From Scolanthus callimorphus (lineage: Eukaryota > Cnidaria > Anthozoa > Actiniaria > Edwardsiidae): 64,000 nucleotides of DNA. Position numbers and translations under genes: made by a program. Numbering within the stretch: the stretch's first letter is position 1; each line of letters starts with the position of its first letter. Location: the NCBI GenBank assembly GCA_033964015.1, contig CM066923.1, positions 1,736,001 to 1,800,000 on the forward strand, in the 5' to 3' direction. Shown one piece after another: positions 52,301 through 63,530 of this stretch. Under the pieces are notes generated by a model, which saw only the letters and a program-made list of their open reading frames with translations, was not told the origin of the DNA and searched no databases.

Positions 52301-54147
52301 CCATCGATGGTAAAAATATCTTCATTGCAGAGTCTAATCAAACTGTAATCTCGATAGCCGCACCTTGGAGCTTGAATTATTTGTTTGTGTCGATATGACA
52401 GAAAAGTGCTCTCAAGAGCTACGCAAACAAACTTCAAATGAGCTATTACAACGTCATCAGCTATCCAGACGACAAATCGTGTCTTCTGCATTCACATTTT
52501 GTGCTCGAATTCCAAATTGAAGGCAGTTCCGGCGGCCTTTGTAGTTTACCTCTCTGTACGCTGTAACTTACACCCTAGGAATTTGAAAGACTTCCTGGGG
52601 GTACAAACGGCTGTAAAATACCACGTTCCGGTGTGAAACCTCAGTGACTATTCCGTTACTATTATAAGTTCTGTGTTTATGATTCTTCTCTTTGCAAAAC
52701 GTGCTCGGAAGAGACAAACCAAAACGCCATAGCTAAGAGGCTTTGATTAAAACAACACGTCTTTGGTTAAGTATGAGCATTCAGAAGTGAATTTGCACGG
52801 AGATAGGATATAATTGACACGCGGCTAATGCAGTTCTTAGGAGTCGAGGAGATCGATATGGCGATTCGTGATTGCCTCGTGATTGCCACCAGTGCAGGAA
52901 TAAATGCCCTTTCATTCCTCACTGAAATTTGTAAACTCGGTTTTGGCACGTTATATTAAGGACTAGTTTAAACTGTGATAAGGAACTCGGGAGCGCTTTA
53001 GGGCGAATGTGAAGCAATTTGACAGTATGTTTTTTCCTGCGGTCAGACATTTTAGTATTTTGTACAGAAAGTAATCCTCCTGGTTCACTAGCTTATTGAA
53101 AGCGGAATGTCGTACTGAGCTGTTATAGATTCCTGACTATTCCTTGCTGTGAATTATTCCTATATTTGTGCAATAGAACTCTGAATTCTTCCTCCCAAAA
53201 CCACACACAAGAATCCAATTTCTCTGAAGATGTTTTAAGTTATCTCTCAAAATTAATAAAAACTTAAAAATATGCAAACCAAAGACATGAGTCCATTCAA
53301 AAGTTTTCTATTGTGTAAAGAATAAAGAGCACAGTGCTGAAGTGATCCCTAATGATGTAGCAAACACCAATATTGCCATTAATTTGCTGAAGATGTTTAA
53401 ACACACACGACTTGTGTACTTTCTCCTTCACACACTTCCTTTGTGTGTTCTGTTAAGCACTTTCACACGTGGTTCGATTTGAGTACTTGTGAATTAACAC
53501 TGTAAAATGAACTGTTATCATATTAAACTCTTGATAAAGTGAGAAGCTGTGCATTGTTTTATTCAGAGAAAGCGTCTACCTACCTCTCTTTAAGTCCGGC
53601 AGAAACTTGGGAGCTCGTAGGATTGTAGAGCAGTTCCAACGTCTGTTTTGGAAGCTCGATTGACATTCAGTTCGAGTCATTTCCATTGCTTCAGTCACAT
53701 AAGGCATTATTGGAAGAGTTCGTCTGCACATACTGAATTGTTTGCCATCCAAACCGTGTATTCGCTTGCAGTCTTTCTTCTCCCATTTGTAATCTGAATC
53801 GTGTCGGATTCCTCTGATAAAACAAACAAGCAAAAGGCGTAAATATATAGTAAAGTAATCATGTAGTGTTGTACTCTTAATTAAATCTATTAGCAATGAG
53901 GGGGAGCTAGTTTATAAAGACGGTAAAGGTGAAGACCTACAAATATGCTGGATATTTGGACATAGACTGATTGAGAATCCAAAGGGAGAGGGAGACTAAA
54001 GGTGATAAGCGATCGACGATCGGAAAGGATGGAATTGAATAAGTTTAGTTTGTTTATTCAGTAAACTTACAGCCATCTTATTGCGGTTGAGGTTTGAATC
54101 CACAGCGTCAGGCAGGCGAAAATCAATGCTGTTTTAGCGGTAACCAT
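43353..54147 (-). CDS. WNT11: Wnt ligand, Wnt11-like
   Basis: Secreted Wnt signalling ligand. Four exons, right to left: 54071-54147, 53584-53813, 50730-51022, 43353-43829, giving 358 residues, a normal Wnt length. The signal peptide is MVTAKTALIFACLTLWIQTS with likely cleavage near residue 22. Hallmarks: RRWNCST, APKFLPDLKRG, ESAYVYALSAAA, WGGCSDN, HNNDVGRR, CKCHGVSGGC with the acylated serine at 216, and a cysteine-dense C-terminus (CSYMCCGRG, CNCKYVWCCYVKC). The phrase xAPxxLxDLxRGTxESAxVYALSAAA points to the Wnt11 subfamily; a tree would be needed to settle this. The lipidation motif has GGC where GSC is usual. Intron 2 contains the 98-bp array and intron 3 (about 6.9 kb) several repeats. 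Confidence 0.93.
44396..44545. mobile_element. MITE with CTAGTCGCCAAATAG ends
   Basis: 150 bp with 15-bp perfect inverted ends, in Wnt intron 3. It shares words (AAAATTAGCT, GACGACCAAA, TAGTCGCC) with the 98-bp array at 51095-52025. A degenerate relative lies near 45270-45400. Confidence 0.7.
45566..46025. repeat. Three tandem copies of a ~155-bp unit
   Basis: Direct repeats starting near 45569, 45723 and 45880 (TTATTGCT, TCATTAG, TACGTTATCT, CTTTTCTCCTTAACTGATTA, TATTCCCAAACTGCA in order). The last copy is shorter. The copies differ by scattered substitutions. In Wnt intron 3. Confidence 0.8.
46117..46211. mobile_element. Small foldback with GATTCCTTTGGGTGG ends
   Basis: 95 bp with ends ATTCCTTTGGGTGG and complement, and an inner ACAATTGT palindrome, directly beside the SINE-like sequence. 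Confidence 0.55.
46212..46505 (+). mobile_element. SINE-like retroposon with (AAAT)n tail
   Basis: About 290 bp ending in AAATAAATAAATAAAATAAAT. It contains GGATAAGGACGTTAAACCGT, AGGTCCCGTC and a GC-rich 3' part (ATTTCCCCGCCCTTGGGCAA). Non-coding with a simple 3' tail, as in SINEs. I could not place a clear A/B box, so the class is an inference. Confidence 0.45.
46687..46794. mobile_element. Foldback with TTTTACGGCGGAAA ends
   Basis: 108 bp with 14-bp perfect inverted ends and inner pairing (CGCGTCCACCATCTTGGACGCGC against GCGCGTCTAAGATGGCG). It contains a YY1-type AAGATGGCG word on both strands. In Wnt intron 3. Confidence 0.7.
49749..49960. repeat. 24-bp palindromic minisatellite
   Basis: About nine units of roughly 24 bp, each holding a CCTGGTAAACCAGG-type palindrome (variants CCTGGTAGACCAGG and CCTGGTAAACCTGG). 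One reading frame on the minus strand gives PGLPG-like runs, but this is a by-product. In Wnt intron 3. Confidence 0.8.
51095..52025. repeat. 98-bp satellite-like array in Wnt intron 2
   Basis: About nine copies of a 98-bp unit, starting 73 bp from the third coding exon's acceptor. The central copies are nearly identical and alternate between two subtypes (CAATTTTAGCTCATCAGCTG and CAAGTTCAGCTCATCAACTG), mostly as AB dimers. Outer copies are diverged. The whole is bounded by CTAGCGACTAAAT and GGCGACTAG, inverted ends like those of the MITE at 44396. Six copies of AAGATGGCGG are spaced exactly 98 bp. Confidence 0.9.
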
Positions 54148-56430
54148 TTCAGTGCCCAACAGTGAAGGTCTATGATCCTGTGCTCTGAATCAACTATCGC
54201 GAAGATCGCACTTAGATCTCAGCTCCAGGAACACAGCGATCTGCAAATACAATCCAGAGTCCTCAGGAACGCTATATAATTAAGAACAGAGAGATAGGTG
54301 TAGCTGTCAGTCTTGTAGTGTAGAAAGGTATTCCTCTAGATCTTACCCCGTCTTAATGAACCGTCGATATGGCGGTAGTTTATCAAAACAAAACAAACAA
54401 AACACACTAATATCCGTCAATGTGTCCTCGCAAATTGAAAGTAGATTAATTGAACGCGTGCTCAGCCAAGATGAAATCCTGCTTGATGGTGATTATCCGT
54501 GTTGATCTGTACTCTGCTCTCTCCACTCGTACACTGAGTTACACTCGTGAAGCCTATGCGTTACGGTTCCAAGTAGCCTATCTATATATAACGCTTGCGG
54601 AGAAATTGATCACTGGGCTGGTAAGACACGCCTACGAGTTCTATATAGTCATCAACCGTCGAACAGGAATTAAAGCCTGGCGATCGCTCCACGTCCAGTT
54701 GAATTAGAATAAAATGATGTTATATCCTCAACTCGCCCGGTACACGGCCAAATACAGCTGTTATTCGCGACTAACCGAACGCATGCCCTCGCGACGGATA
54801 CGTCATTTTTGGGGTCTCGGCCTTTGATGTCAATGTTTGATAGAATTCTAAGGACTGGGGGATAGGTAACGCAGTAGCGCCTTGGCGTGCTGACGATTTA
54901 AAAGCTAGCCAGGTATATATAATAGAGTATATTGCCTGTGATTATACATGATTATAAGTTATTACAAGAGTTTGATTGGCTAAAACTAGCCGCTACTATG
55001 AGCCTAATCCCCGGGTGGCAGTGTACGCGACGAGAGAGGGCACAGTCAAGTGAACAGATGATCCGGAAAGTGAGTTGGGTTTGTGTCGACTTGACGAAAA
55101 CTAAGTGTTTTAACATGTCTGCTAGACTATAAAGCTCCCTCATTACCCTACTGCACGCGTCTGAAGACGTAGTGCGGCCCCAAAGCTTGTTAATTGAAAA
55201 CAAATTAAAACGTTTGGGATTGGTTAGTGCTCTTGGAACTAGTTAAGGTCGGCCATAATTGGTTGAGTGGGTTTGTACCTTCAACTCTGAGAGGTTCTTT
55301 CATGCTCAGGTCAAGAGGCTTACGAGAGATTGCAATTTGTAGAAAACGCTTAGTTTCGAATGTTTGTAGCGAAATGGCCTTGTCAAATGTGCTTCTCAGA
55401 GCGGTTCCAGTAAAAGCGCTCCGGGGCTTCCTCGGAATCCGTCATTTACACAAAGGAAACCCAATGACAAGTCAAACGTATCTCCGAGAATTGATTTCAC
55501 AGGCACTTGGCAACAATTAGCTATTGCTACTGAAAGCGCTCGAGGGAAGAACGGTTATTTTAGTTTACATCTACTTCTCTTTGTCATCGTGAACGAGCTG
55601 GAACACAAAAGCTACTAATTTGGGATTTTGTGCGTCCCAAAATAAAAGGCCTCATTTAATCAAAGGACACGCAACTATGAGTTTTATTGCTTTGCTATTC
55701 TGAGGTACCCTGAGGTATTGATGCATTTTCAAATGCTCTAAAACGGCTTAGTGTTCTAGTGGTCAGACACCTTTCACATTACGTCTTACCTTACGATTCT
55801 AACGTGAATCCGGGGTCTTATGTGAAGTCAGGATAAAGATGCTCTATAAATTCTCTCTATTGCAGGATCATGCCGGATAATAACACTTGGTGAGGCAGCT
55901 CTATATCGTGACTGAGCAAGTGTTGTTTGTCTGATAAAAGAGAGCCCTTTAGATAATTGTCCTAGTCCGTCACTCAGTAGCCCACAAGATAGCAACCAGC
56001 CTCGCACGTATGCTTATACTAATCACACACGCAGAAACTCTCTCAGAATCGCGCGCTTTCGTGTGTTGACAGTTTCGTCTTTCAAGCCTTCGACTTCGCG
56101 TGCGCGGGACTTATTAATAGTCAAGATGTGTCTTTATTGCTGTGAAACTCCTGCGGCGAGGAAGAATGCAGCTAGGTGAAAACATTTCAAAAGGCGGTGA
56201 CATTTGCGACTTATTCGACATACGCGGGAACATTTCACAATATTGAGCGCATAGTCACATAACTGTCTTCGCTGAATGTATTGCTCAATTGATACTCCAC
56301 AATGAAAACGTTCTAAAACACTAGGGTACTGAGAGCTACGTACGGAGTGCGAAGCGTTCTCTTAAATACCACCTGCTAAACAATGATTAAGACGCAGCGT
56401 AAAGATTGTGATAGTCTGCGTAAACAAATT
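54148..56430. other. Upstream region of the Wnt gene
   Basis: About 2.3 kb 5' of the Wnt start. TATATAA-like words occur near 54271 and 54590. No gene supported; frames near 54450 and 55227 are short and unrecognised. Confidence 0.5.
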
Positions 56431-56435
56431 CTAAG

Positions 56436-56796
56436 ACCCCGTCCACACTAACGCGTTTTCGTTTGAATCCGTGTACTTTTTGATACGATTAGGCCTTCCG
56501 TCCACACTAACACGCTGATCGTTTTCATCGAATCCGTATAAGTTTGAAAACGCTCTCGAAAATGAATAAAAACGAATCCGTATACATATCGTTTTAGTGT
56601 GCACGGTCGAATCCGGATAAAAATGAAAACGATAACGTCAACTGTACCATTAATTTGAGACTGTCCTTGCACACGTCAACATCAAATAAAAACTGATCCT
56701 TGTTTGGAGCTAAATCTCCCGTCCACACTAACACGCTGCGAATCCGTATAAGTTTGAAAACGAATACTTTTGGAAACGCGTTAGTGTGGACAGGGC
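56436..56796. mobile_element. MITE of the GTCCACACTAACGCG family, copy 2 (intact)
   Basis: 361 bp with inverted ends CCCCGTCCACACTAACGCG and, complemented, CCCTGTCCACACTAACGCG. CTAAG flanks both sides (56431-56435, 56797-56801), possibly the target duplication. Homologous along its length to 36584-37105 minus the nested insert. Confidence 0.85.
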
Positions 56797-56801
56797 CTAA
56801 G

Positions 56802-58559
56802 TGAGCTCTCAGTTTGATCATTTTCATGATAGAAGTAGGAAATTCGTTAAACAAATTATTTCTCATATCCTTGTAGTCTATACTATCCTTCAAACGTATG
56901 TACCGTTCGGCAAAAACAAGATATTCACTTTGTCTACACTAAGCACATGCCTATTTTACTAATGATTGATTGCGCAGCGATATAGTTCCTTCAATTCCTT
57001 TTTACATGGCCGAGTTCACTAGTTTATCATACTCGGTTAACCAGAATTAATTCACAACAGCCATTAGCTATTTATTGGAAGATGATGTTTTCCATTGCGC
57101 ATGCGCACCTTTATAGGTACTCCAATGTTGTGCGCATTGTTGACGGAGGTTCATATTTTGTGCACAACCGTCCAATGTAGCCATAACTAGTCTTTTTCTT
57201 TGAGGTCAATGTAAAACAAACAAACAAACAAAAAAGCGAGGCGCTGTTCTAGACTTCGAAATTACACCTTATGTTTCCACTTTGTATTCCCGAATTTCGT
57301 TCAGATCCTTCCAAGTTTGAAAACAGTTCATCTTGGTAAGAAATCAAAATGGCAATACACAATCCATTTCCACCCGCTCGATAACAAACCATGAATACTT
57401 TAAATGTGTACTGATCTGGCATTTGAAAGGTTACTTAACAAACCTTGACGGTTATTTTGCTTATTTCTTGCGAATATTAACCCTAAAATCGTGAATTTCC
57501 CCCTTTTTGTTTAATCGCGTAATTGACCTGAAAAGTGCGAACAACATTTGACCTTCAAAGTCTACTTCATTCAGTATAACTCTTTGTCCAACGAAAGTTT
57601 TTGATTTTGACTCGTTTTTTTTTCTGCCAAGAAAAAAAGTAAAATGATGGCTTGTACAAAACATTTTTCAGAATTTTTATCCGGGAATGTTTGGGACTAT
57701 GTTGGAATTTGTTCAATTTCTAAACGTGCAGGTTCGAAGTGATGTTAATCTAACCACAAGAATTCGACAGACTAGGCCACCGTTCAAGTGATAGACTCTC
57801 AAGTAAGACATCCAGACCACACGCGTTTTCATGCATGCAGTGTTTTGCGAAGTTTTGACTTGTGCCAATACTCAAAACGAACACGAACAGAGCTTCTGAA
57901 GATAGTGCGCATGTGCAGTTACAAGTACACGTTTTAACATGCACATATCGACGACTTTTCTGGTGAAAATGTTGCATTATGAGATGTTTTTTTTCCTGAA
58001 CTAAGGCTGCAATTTTGCGGTGTTTTCACTCCGAGCGCTCTTCAAATCATAGATGGGGACCATCCTTTGGGTCAAGTGTTCTCTAATTACATATCCCTCG
58101 GTCTAAATGCCTTGATGACTTTCGCATTATGCTTTTACCTATTGTAGCTACTTTAGCCACCATTGACTTCACAGTTTACTTATTTCATTTGGTTTCAAAG
58201 TCGCCTGGTTTATGAAAAACGCGTCGTAAGGACAAGAAACTCAGAAACTGCCATCGTCACGCGCGTTGGTTATGGACTTTCCACGTGGTGATATATTTTA
58301 AGGAAACAAACCCTTTCACTTGTAAACCAACATTGACGAAGGAAGCTTTTGAAATTCGTAAAAGTCATTGTATTGTATTATAAAATTCATGTTACGAATG
58401 TGAGTACTTTACTTTTATGGTATAAAACATAACGAAACATATAGTGTCTGGTTGTGTAGTTACAAAAAACAACGCGCTTTTGAGCTTCCGAGGCGGAAAA
58501 ATCTTCTTCTTGAGGATTGTCAGAATTCCTTGCCGTTTCTTTCGGGCCAAAAAGTAATT
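56802..58559. other. Intergenic, nothing identified
   Basis: About 1.8 kb without supported genes or clear repeats; only short homopolymers and a CAAA run near 57217. Confidence 0.5.
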
Positions 58560-59019
58560 ATGACGCCAAAGACGGTCTCACATCAATTCACCCGGTATAA
58601 AGGGATGATAGCCCTTCCTCTTCCTTCGTCTAGTCAAAACTCCACCCAAGGTAACGAGACGGCCCACAAATTATTCAATTAATCAACAATCATGTTTTCC
58701 CTTCAAAATAATGTTATCCACACACGTTTGCTTCTTCCTTTAAACATGGCCTTCTTCATTGAACAATGGCTATGGAAACTGATGTTTTCTTTACTTTGTA
58801 TTTTTGCGTCGAAAAGTGGACAAAATATTTGTTTACGTTTCCGGTGTAAAGTACTCGGGTATGGGTCATACAAGGATAAATATGTGTATAACATAATTAT
58901 TTATTATCTAACACGAGGGAATTTCCTTTTCTTTAACAGGAATTGCGACCCACCACAATAATACCCTAGATGGACAGCTTGCATCTGACGGGGAACGCTA
59001 TCATCGCCTGGATTATGAG
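58560..59019 (+). CDS. Two exons of an unrecognised gene (5' end, continues right)
   Basis: Predicted exons 58560-58650 and 58940-59019, joined phase 1. The first starts at an ATG (MTPKTVSHQFTRYKGMIALP) and ends CAAG|GTAACG. The second has a strong acceptor (CTTTTCTTTAACAG) and donor (GAG|GTACGC) and only one open frame, the phase-compatible one (GIATHHNNTLDGQLASDGER then YHRLDYE). The 57-residue product is hydrophilic, like a cytoplasmic N-terminus. The first frame stays open upstream to at least 58452, so the start could lie further 5'. I do not recognise the family and found no third exon. Confidence 0.45.
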
Positions 59020-60114
59020 GTACGCCGTATTCTGAATCGTCAAACGCAAAACCACGCAAAGTGAATAGTGTGTTTTATTCTCTATAGTTGTTATTGTGTT
59101 CCACTGTGTTTCCTCTTACTCCGTAAATTGCGTGCCTCATGAAATATATACTTCCGTTAAGACGTACCAAGGTCGTACCTTTTATTGAACGTTTTACGCT
59201 CGTTAACATAACAAATAACAAACAAGTCATAGCTGAAAGACCCTTTCCACTGCCGATCCGTGAGAGCTTTTTCTGATGACGTCCTGTTGAAATAGACAGC
59301 TCTGTGTTTTAGGGTTGTGATTGATAAAACAGCCTAAAAATTCTGGTGGTTATTGGAGATGGGTCAACGGGCCGAGAAAAAAAATATTTCGCTGAACCAG
59401 CTAATGATATCATAATTGCAGAAACATATGGTTTCTAATAATAATTGTGAATAACATAGCAAGTTCTGATATCATCTCGTCGTGTCGCAAGAAATTCGTA
59501 CCACGCAATGGCGGAAGGGAAATCGGCGGCGCTGGCGAAAACCACGCCTTTCGTAAAAAAATATCCGTTCCGGGTACCTCACCCTTTCTCCCTCGTCTAG
59601 ACGCGCGCGCGGCGCTAAGGGTACAGCGAGTAGCCACATCATTGATTTGGTTTCTATTTGAAAATGGTTGTTGTGTGACAAAGTTTGAGGAACTATGTTT
59701 CGCACATTAGGTCGGCTATTGAGCAACATATATAAGGCCCCCGTCTTGGAGTATGATCAGGCTGTTTGGGTTTGCTCGTTTATCTAGATGGTAGCGCTAG
59801 ATTGGGAAAGAATAGTGGAGTGTGTGTGTGTGTGTGTGTGTGGGGGGGGGGGGGGGTGGCTGATTCTCAGACTATTCTGTCTTAATACAACTTACTAGGC
59901 GATTACCCGTCAGTAAATTCATTTTACTAAAAAGTGTCATTGGTCTGACACCATTGCTCCTGTTAACTGAGGATTTCATAGCAGTAAAGATCGCTGTCGG
60001 TCGAGGTAATTATTCTGTAGCTGTTCCGAAATAGGATTTGATAACAGCACTGGAATGGCTTCTCCGGTCATAGCGGTGCCTTCCACCAAATCACGCACTG
60101 TAAAAACGTGCTAA
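59020..60114. other. Non-coding, simple repeat
   Basis: About 1.1 kb. It holds the (GT)n/poly-G tract at 59819-59856. Opposed open frames around 59450-59710 look like chance. Confidence 0.45.
59819..59856. repeat. (GT)n followed by poly-G
   Basis: About 12 GT units running into a G15 run. Confidence 0.8.
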
Positions 60115-60116
60115 TA

Positions 60117-60264
60117 CAGTAAAAACCCGCGTATAAGAACCTAGAATGTTAGCTTAAAACAGGTTCTTATTTGATTTTAAAATACAAGGAAACATGGGGT
60201 TGACATGGAGAATTCTAGCCTAACAGGTTCTAAAATCCAGGTTCTTATATGCGGGGTTTTACTG
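60117..60264. mobile_element. Tc1/mariner-type MITE
   Basis: 148 bp with 26-bp inverted ends CAGTAAAAACCCGCGTATAA and CAGTAAAACCCCGCATATAA (two mismatches over 26 bp), flanked by TA (60115-60116, 60265-60266). The central part repeats AGGTTCTTAT-type words. The TA duplication and CAGT start are typical of mariner-derived MITEs. Confidence 0.9.
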
Positions 60265-60686
60265 TACAGCATCCTAATACAGTGTTAACGACCCAAGGTA
60301 ACGTTGGGGCTCTAAATTTAAAGAGTGACATTTCGATAGTTGTATTCCATATTAATAAATGAGAACTTAAAATTATTTGAGCTGCAATACTTCGCATTGT
60401 TCGGAATCTTCTAATCACGAAAAAAGGAAGAAACAATGTTCGCTAAGAACAACAGGAAACCCTCTAATGAATATCATCAGTTTTCAGAGTACCCCGAAAG
60501 GCATCATTATGTCAGAAAAAATGCATTTATTATTGCATTTTGTTGGCTTTGTTGTCAAGGTCAGTGTTTTGTTAACCTTATTTATGAAATTGTGCTAAAA
60601 AAAAAACAGAGAACAAACTTGAAATGGCTCGGGACTATGTGAATAATGTTTTTTTTTTCATCTTTACATTGTCCAGAAGTCCGAGT

Positions 60687-61024
60687 ACATTACGAGACCT
60701 CATTTCTATGACAATATCACATAAGTACTGCATAACTCTAATTTTTGTTTGGTTTATGGTTTGAACAATGTATAGTGTTGGCAATAAAAAAATGCCAGTA
60801 TTTGAAAATTTCCACTGCTTTTAGGCCATTTGTTAAATACGGGGATGGGAAACGAACATTACGAGACCTCATTTCTATGACAATATCACATAAGTACTGC
60901 ATAACTCTAATTTTTGTTTGGTTTATGGTTTGAACAATGTATAGTGTTGGCAATAAAAAAATGCCAGTATTTGAAAATTTCCACTGCTTTTAGGCCATTT
61001 GTTAAATACGGGGATGGGAAACGA
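60687..61024. repeat. Recent tandem duplication, 169-bp unit
   Basis: Two adjacent, apparently identical 169-bp copies starting ACATTACGAGACCTCATTTC (60687-60855 and 60856-61024). The lack of divergence suggests a recent event or an assembly artefact. Confidence 0.9.
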
Positions 61025-61416
61025 ATTTTATAGGTATTTAATAGATGCTCTTTTCTGTATTTTGAGGGCTAAAAAATAAGTGAAGTGATAGCTTCGTTAG
61101 GTATTTCCGTTTGCCTATTGTGCCCAACGTTTGATAGCAAGCTTTGCTCCAGGCTAATTAGAACCTTCTAGCTGACTAAACGATAAATCTCATTATAAAC
61201 TTTCAACAAAGCGACTCATAAACAATTGTAAAGTTTTTGTTACAGAACAAAAATATCCCTTGAGAATTCGCTTGAAGGTCAGGCCACTATCGATAACAAT
61301 TTACCAATTTAGTAAATTCGATGTAGAGATAAACTGAGTAATAAAACTTAGGGGGTATTAGGGCACAGCTTTCAGAACTTTCTATATTGTTAGATAAGTT
61401 CGCTTGGAGTTGAAAT

Positions 61417-62529
61417 AATCCATCTCACCCTACCCATAATGCACTGCTTCGCCTCCATTTTCGATATCAGTGACTCGACAAAAAGTGTCCAGGTTAAAGC
61501 ATTTTACTGTACAAGCGCAAGAAGACTCGTAATAGCAGAGCTCCTTTGCGGCCGAAGGCCGCTGACCAGAGCACCATAGGTATCGCGTAGGAAGAATTCA
61601 ATAGCCCAAAGTAGAACTCAGGTATACTATCGACTTCATTTTTCAACGTTCAGCGGTATTCCCATTGTGGTATCGCTGGCGCGTCCGCGCGTGTCTGCCT
61701 GCCCCACCACAGGTAAACCAAAACCCTTCTCCGTTAATTAATTATTTCGCAGGAAGGGATGAAGCTCAGAGACAACCAAACTTGAGTGAATTGTCTTAGT
61801 GGCAAGGGGGGGTGCAACTGTCTTGTCACGTGGTATGACGTCATCGATGACGTCATCAAACAAGAAAAGGTTTATATCTCAGGAAGGGATGAACCTCAGA
61901 CAACCAAACTTGGGTGAAGTTGTCTTAGTGACAAGGGGGGTGCAACTGCATGGTCACGTGGTATGACGTCATCAATGACGTCATCATAGGAGAAAAACAT
62001 ATCTCGGGAAGGGATGAACCCGGACAACCAAACTTGGGTAAAGATGTCTTAGTGGCAAGGGGGTGCAACTGTCTGGTCACGTAGTATGACGTCATCGATG
62101 ACGTCATCATAGGAGAAAAATAATATATCTCGGGAAGGGATGAACCTCAGACAACCAAACTTGGGTGAAGTTGTCTAAATGGCAAGGGGGTGCAACTGCC
62201 TGGTCAAGTGGTATGACGTCATCAATGACGTCATCAAACGAGAAAAGATTGATATCTTTGGATTGGATGAGCCTCCGACAACCAAACTTGGGTGAAATTA
62301 TCTTAGTGGCAAGGGGGGTGCAAGTGCTTAGTCACGAGTGGTATGACTATGGCAGGCTATCTATGTACAATGGCATTAACAAAAATATTGTAACCGGGAG
62401 CTCCGCTTTTAGCCAGTGGCTAAATCTATATATTAGTATTATTCCTTTGCACTAAGTCAGAGTTTCTGATGGTAATGAATCATGTGAACAAAAACGGAGC
62501 AATGCATTATGGACAGGGTGAGACGGATC
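61417..62529. mobile_element. Inverted-repeat-bounded element enclosing the CRE minisatellite
   Basis: About 35-bp inverted ends (TCTCACCCTACCCATAATGC on the left, TCTCACCCTGTCCATAATGC complemented on the right) 1.1 kb apart. The interior contains the 61752-62350 array and no open frame of note. The right end continues into a GATCACGTGATC palindrome. Confidence 0.6.
61752..62350. repeat. Minisatellite with eight perfect CRE sites
   Basis: Five copies of a 125-130-bp unit starting near 61752, 61882, 62007, 62133 and 62260 (GGAAGGGATGAAC, CAACCAAACTTGGGTGAA, GGCAAGGGGG). The first four carry TGACGTCAT-(CGA/CAA)-TGACGTCA. Sites: 61836, 61848, 61964, 61976, 62087, 62099, 62214, 62226. Copies 1 and 2 also carry CACGTG just before. 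The fifth copy has lost the sites. Confidence 0.9.
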
Positions 62530-62650
62530 ACGTGATCAGCTATTGTCAGTATAACATGTGACAGCACGAGGAGAAAACAAACACAAAGTTGGAAACTTGT
62601 TACTGCTCTTGCGTTAGCAGCTGTTGTCAGGTCCCGGATAAAGTGTCAAT

Positions 62651-63073
62651 AGTGCCTGTAGCACACTTCTGACATAACAACATAAGAAAAATATCACGCG
62701 AACAAAATTGAGTGATTTCAAAACGTCGAAAAGTCGGCAAAAAATAACATAGGATTGCTTTGGTGAAGTAGGCTAATGCTGTTCGATGGAAAATACTGAT
62801 TATTTCAATGGACGATTCCAGCTATAAGCGCGCTCTCTTTTCTTTATTCAGAAATCCCACAACTACCAAAATGCTGCGCATGCTTTTTTAACAGTTTGTT
62901 CGACAAATGTCCCACAACTACCAAATGCAGCGCGTTTTTTAAGCAGTTTGTTCGACAAATGTCCCACATCTACCGACATGCAGCGTGCGTTGTAGTTGGA
63001 ATGGTCCATTGTTTTACCGTGCTTTTTTCGTTGCAACATAGCGTCGTTGTGTCGCTAGTGTGCACCGGGCTTT
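62651..63073. mobile_element. MITE with GCACACTAGCGACATAACG ends, copy 1 (decayed left end)
   Basis: The right end GTCGCTAGTGTGCACCGGGC matches copy 2 at 63324-63530, as does the internal ACATAAGAAAAATATCACGC. About 50 bp of related sequence (TTACTGCT, GCGTTAGCAGCTGTTGTCA, AAAGTG) flanks it directly on both sides (62599-62651, 63072-63125). Confidence 0.65.
62866..62990. repeat. Three short tandem copies of a ~50-bp unit
   Basis: The unit contains CCCACAACTACCAAATGC and CAGTTTGTTCGACAAATGTC, starting near 62866, 62911 and 62963. It lies inside the MITE copy above. Confidence 0.7.
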
Positions 63074-63323
63074 ACTGCTCGCGTTAGCAGCTGTTGTCAT
63101 GTCAGTCCCGGTTAAAGTGCAAATAAACACGAAATCGACATGATTTTCCAACTCAGGCTCAACATGATGTTTCCACCGAGACAAATTTTATGACAAAGAG
63201 TGAGTGTTTTATGGTCGCAAATAGACGCACATATCAATGAATTATTGCCGTGTTTTCTGAATGCACTTGGGAGGACTGGGTCGAGTCGCACGCGGGCTTG
63301 CTGTGGACTATTTAGCCGTGGTT

Positions 63324-63530
63324 AAGCCTGGTGCACACATAACGACATAAGAAATATATCATGCGAACACAATTTACTGGTTTCCAAACGTTGAAGTTGA
63401 CAATTGCTTAAGTGAAGTAATCTAATGATTATCCATGGAAAATACTGTTTATTTCAATTATTTTCCATGCTTTTTTCGTTGCAACATAACGTCGTTATGT
63501 CGTTATGTCGCTAGTGTGCACCCGGCTTTT
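63324..63530. mobile_element. MITE with GCACACTAGCGACATAACG ends, copy 2
   Basis: 207 bp, left end AAGCCTGGTGCACACATAAC and right end (complemented) AAGCCGGGTGCACACTAGCG. No coding capacity. The terminal form GGTGCACACTAGCGACATAACG-like recalls hAT-derived MITEs, but no clear target duplication was seen. Confidence 0.75.
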
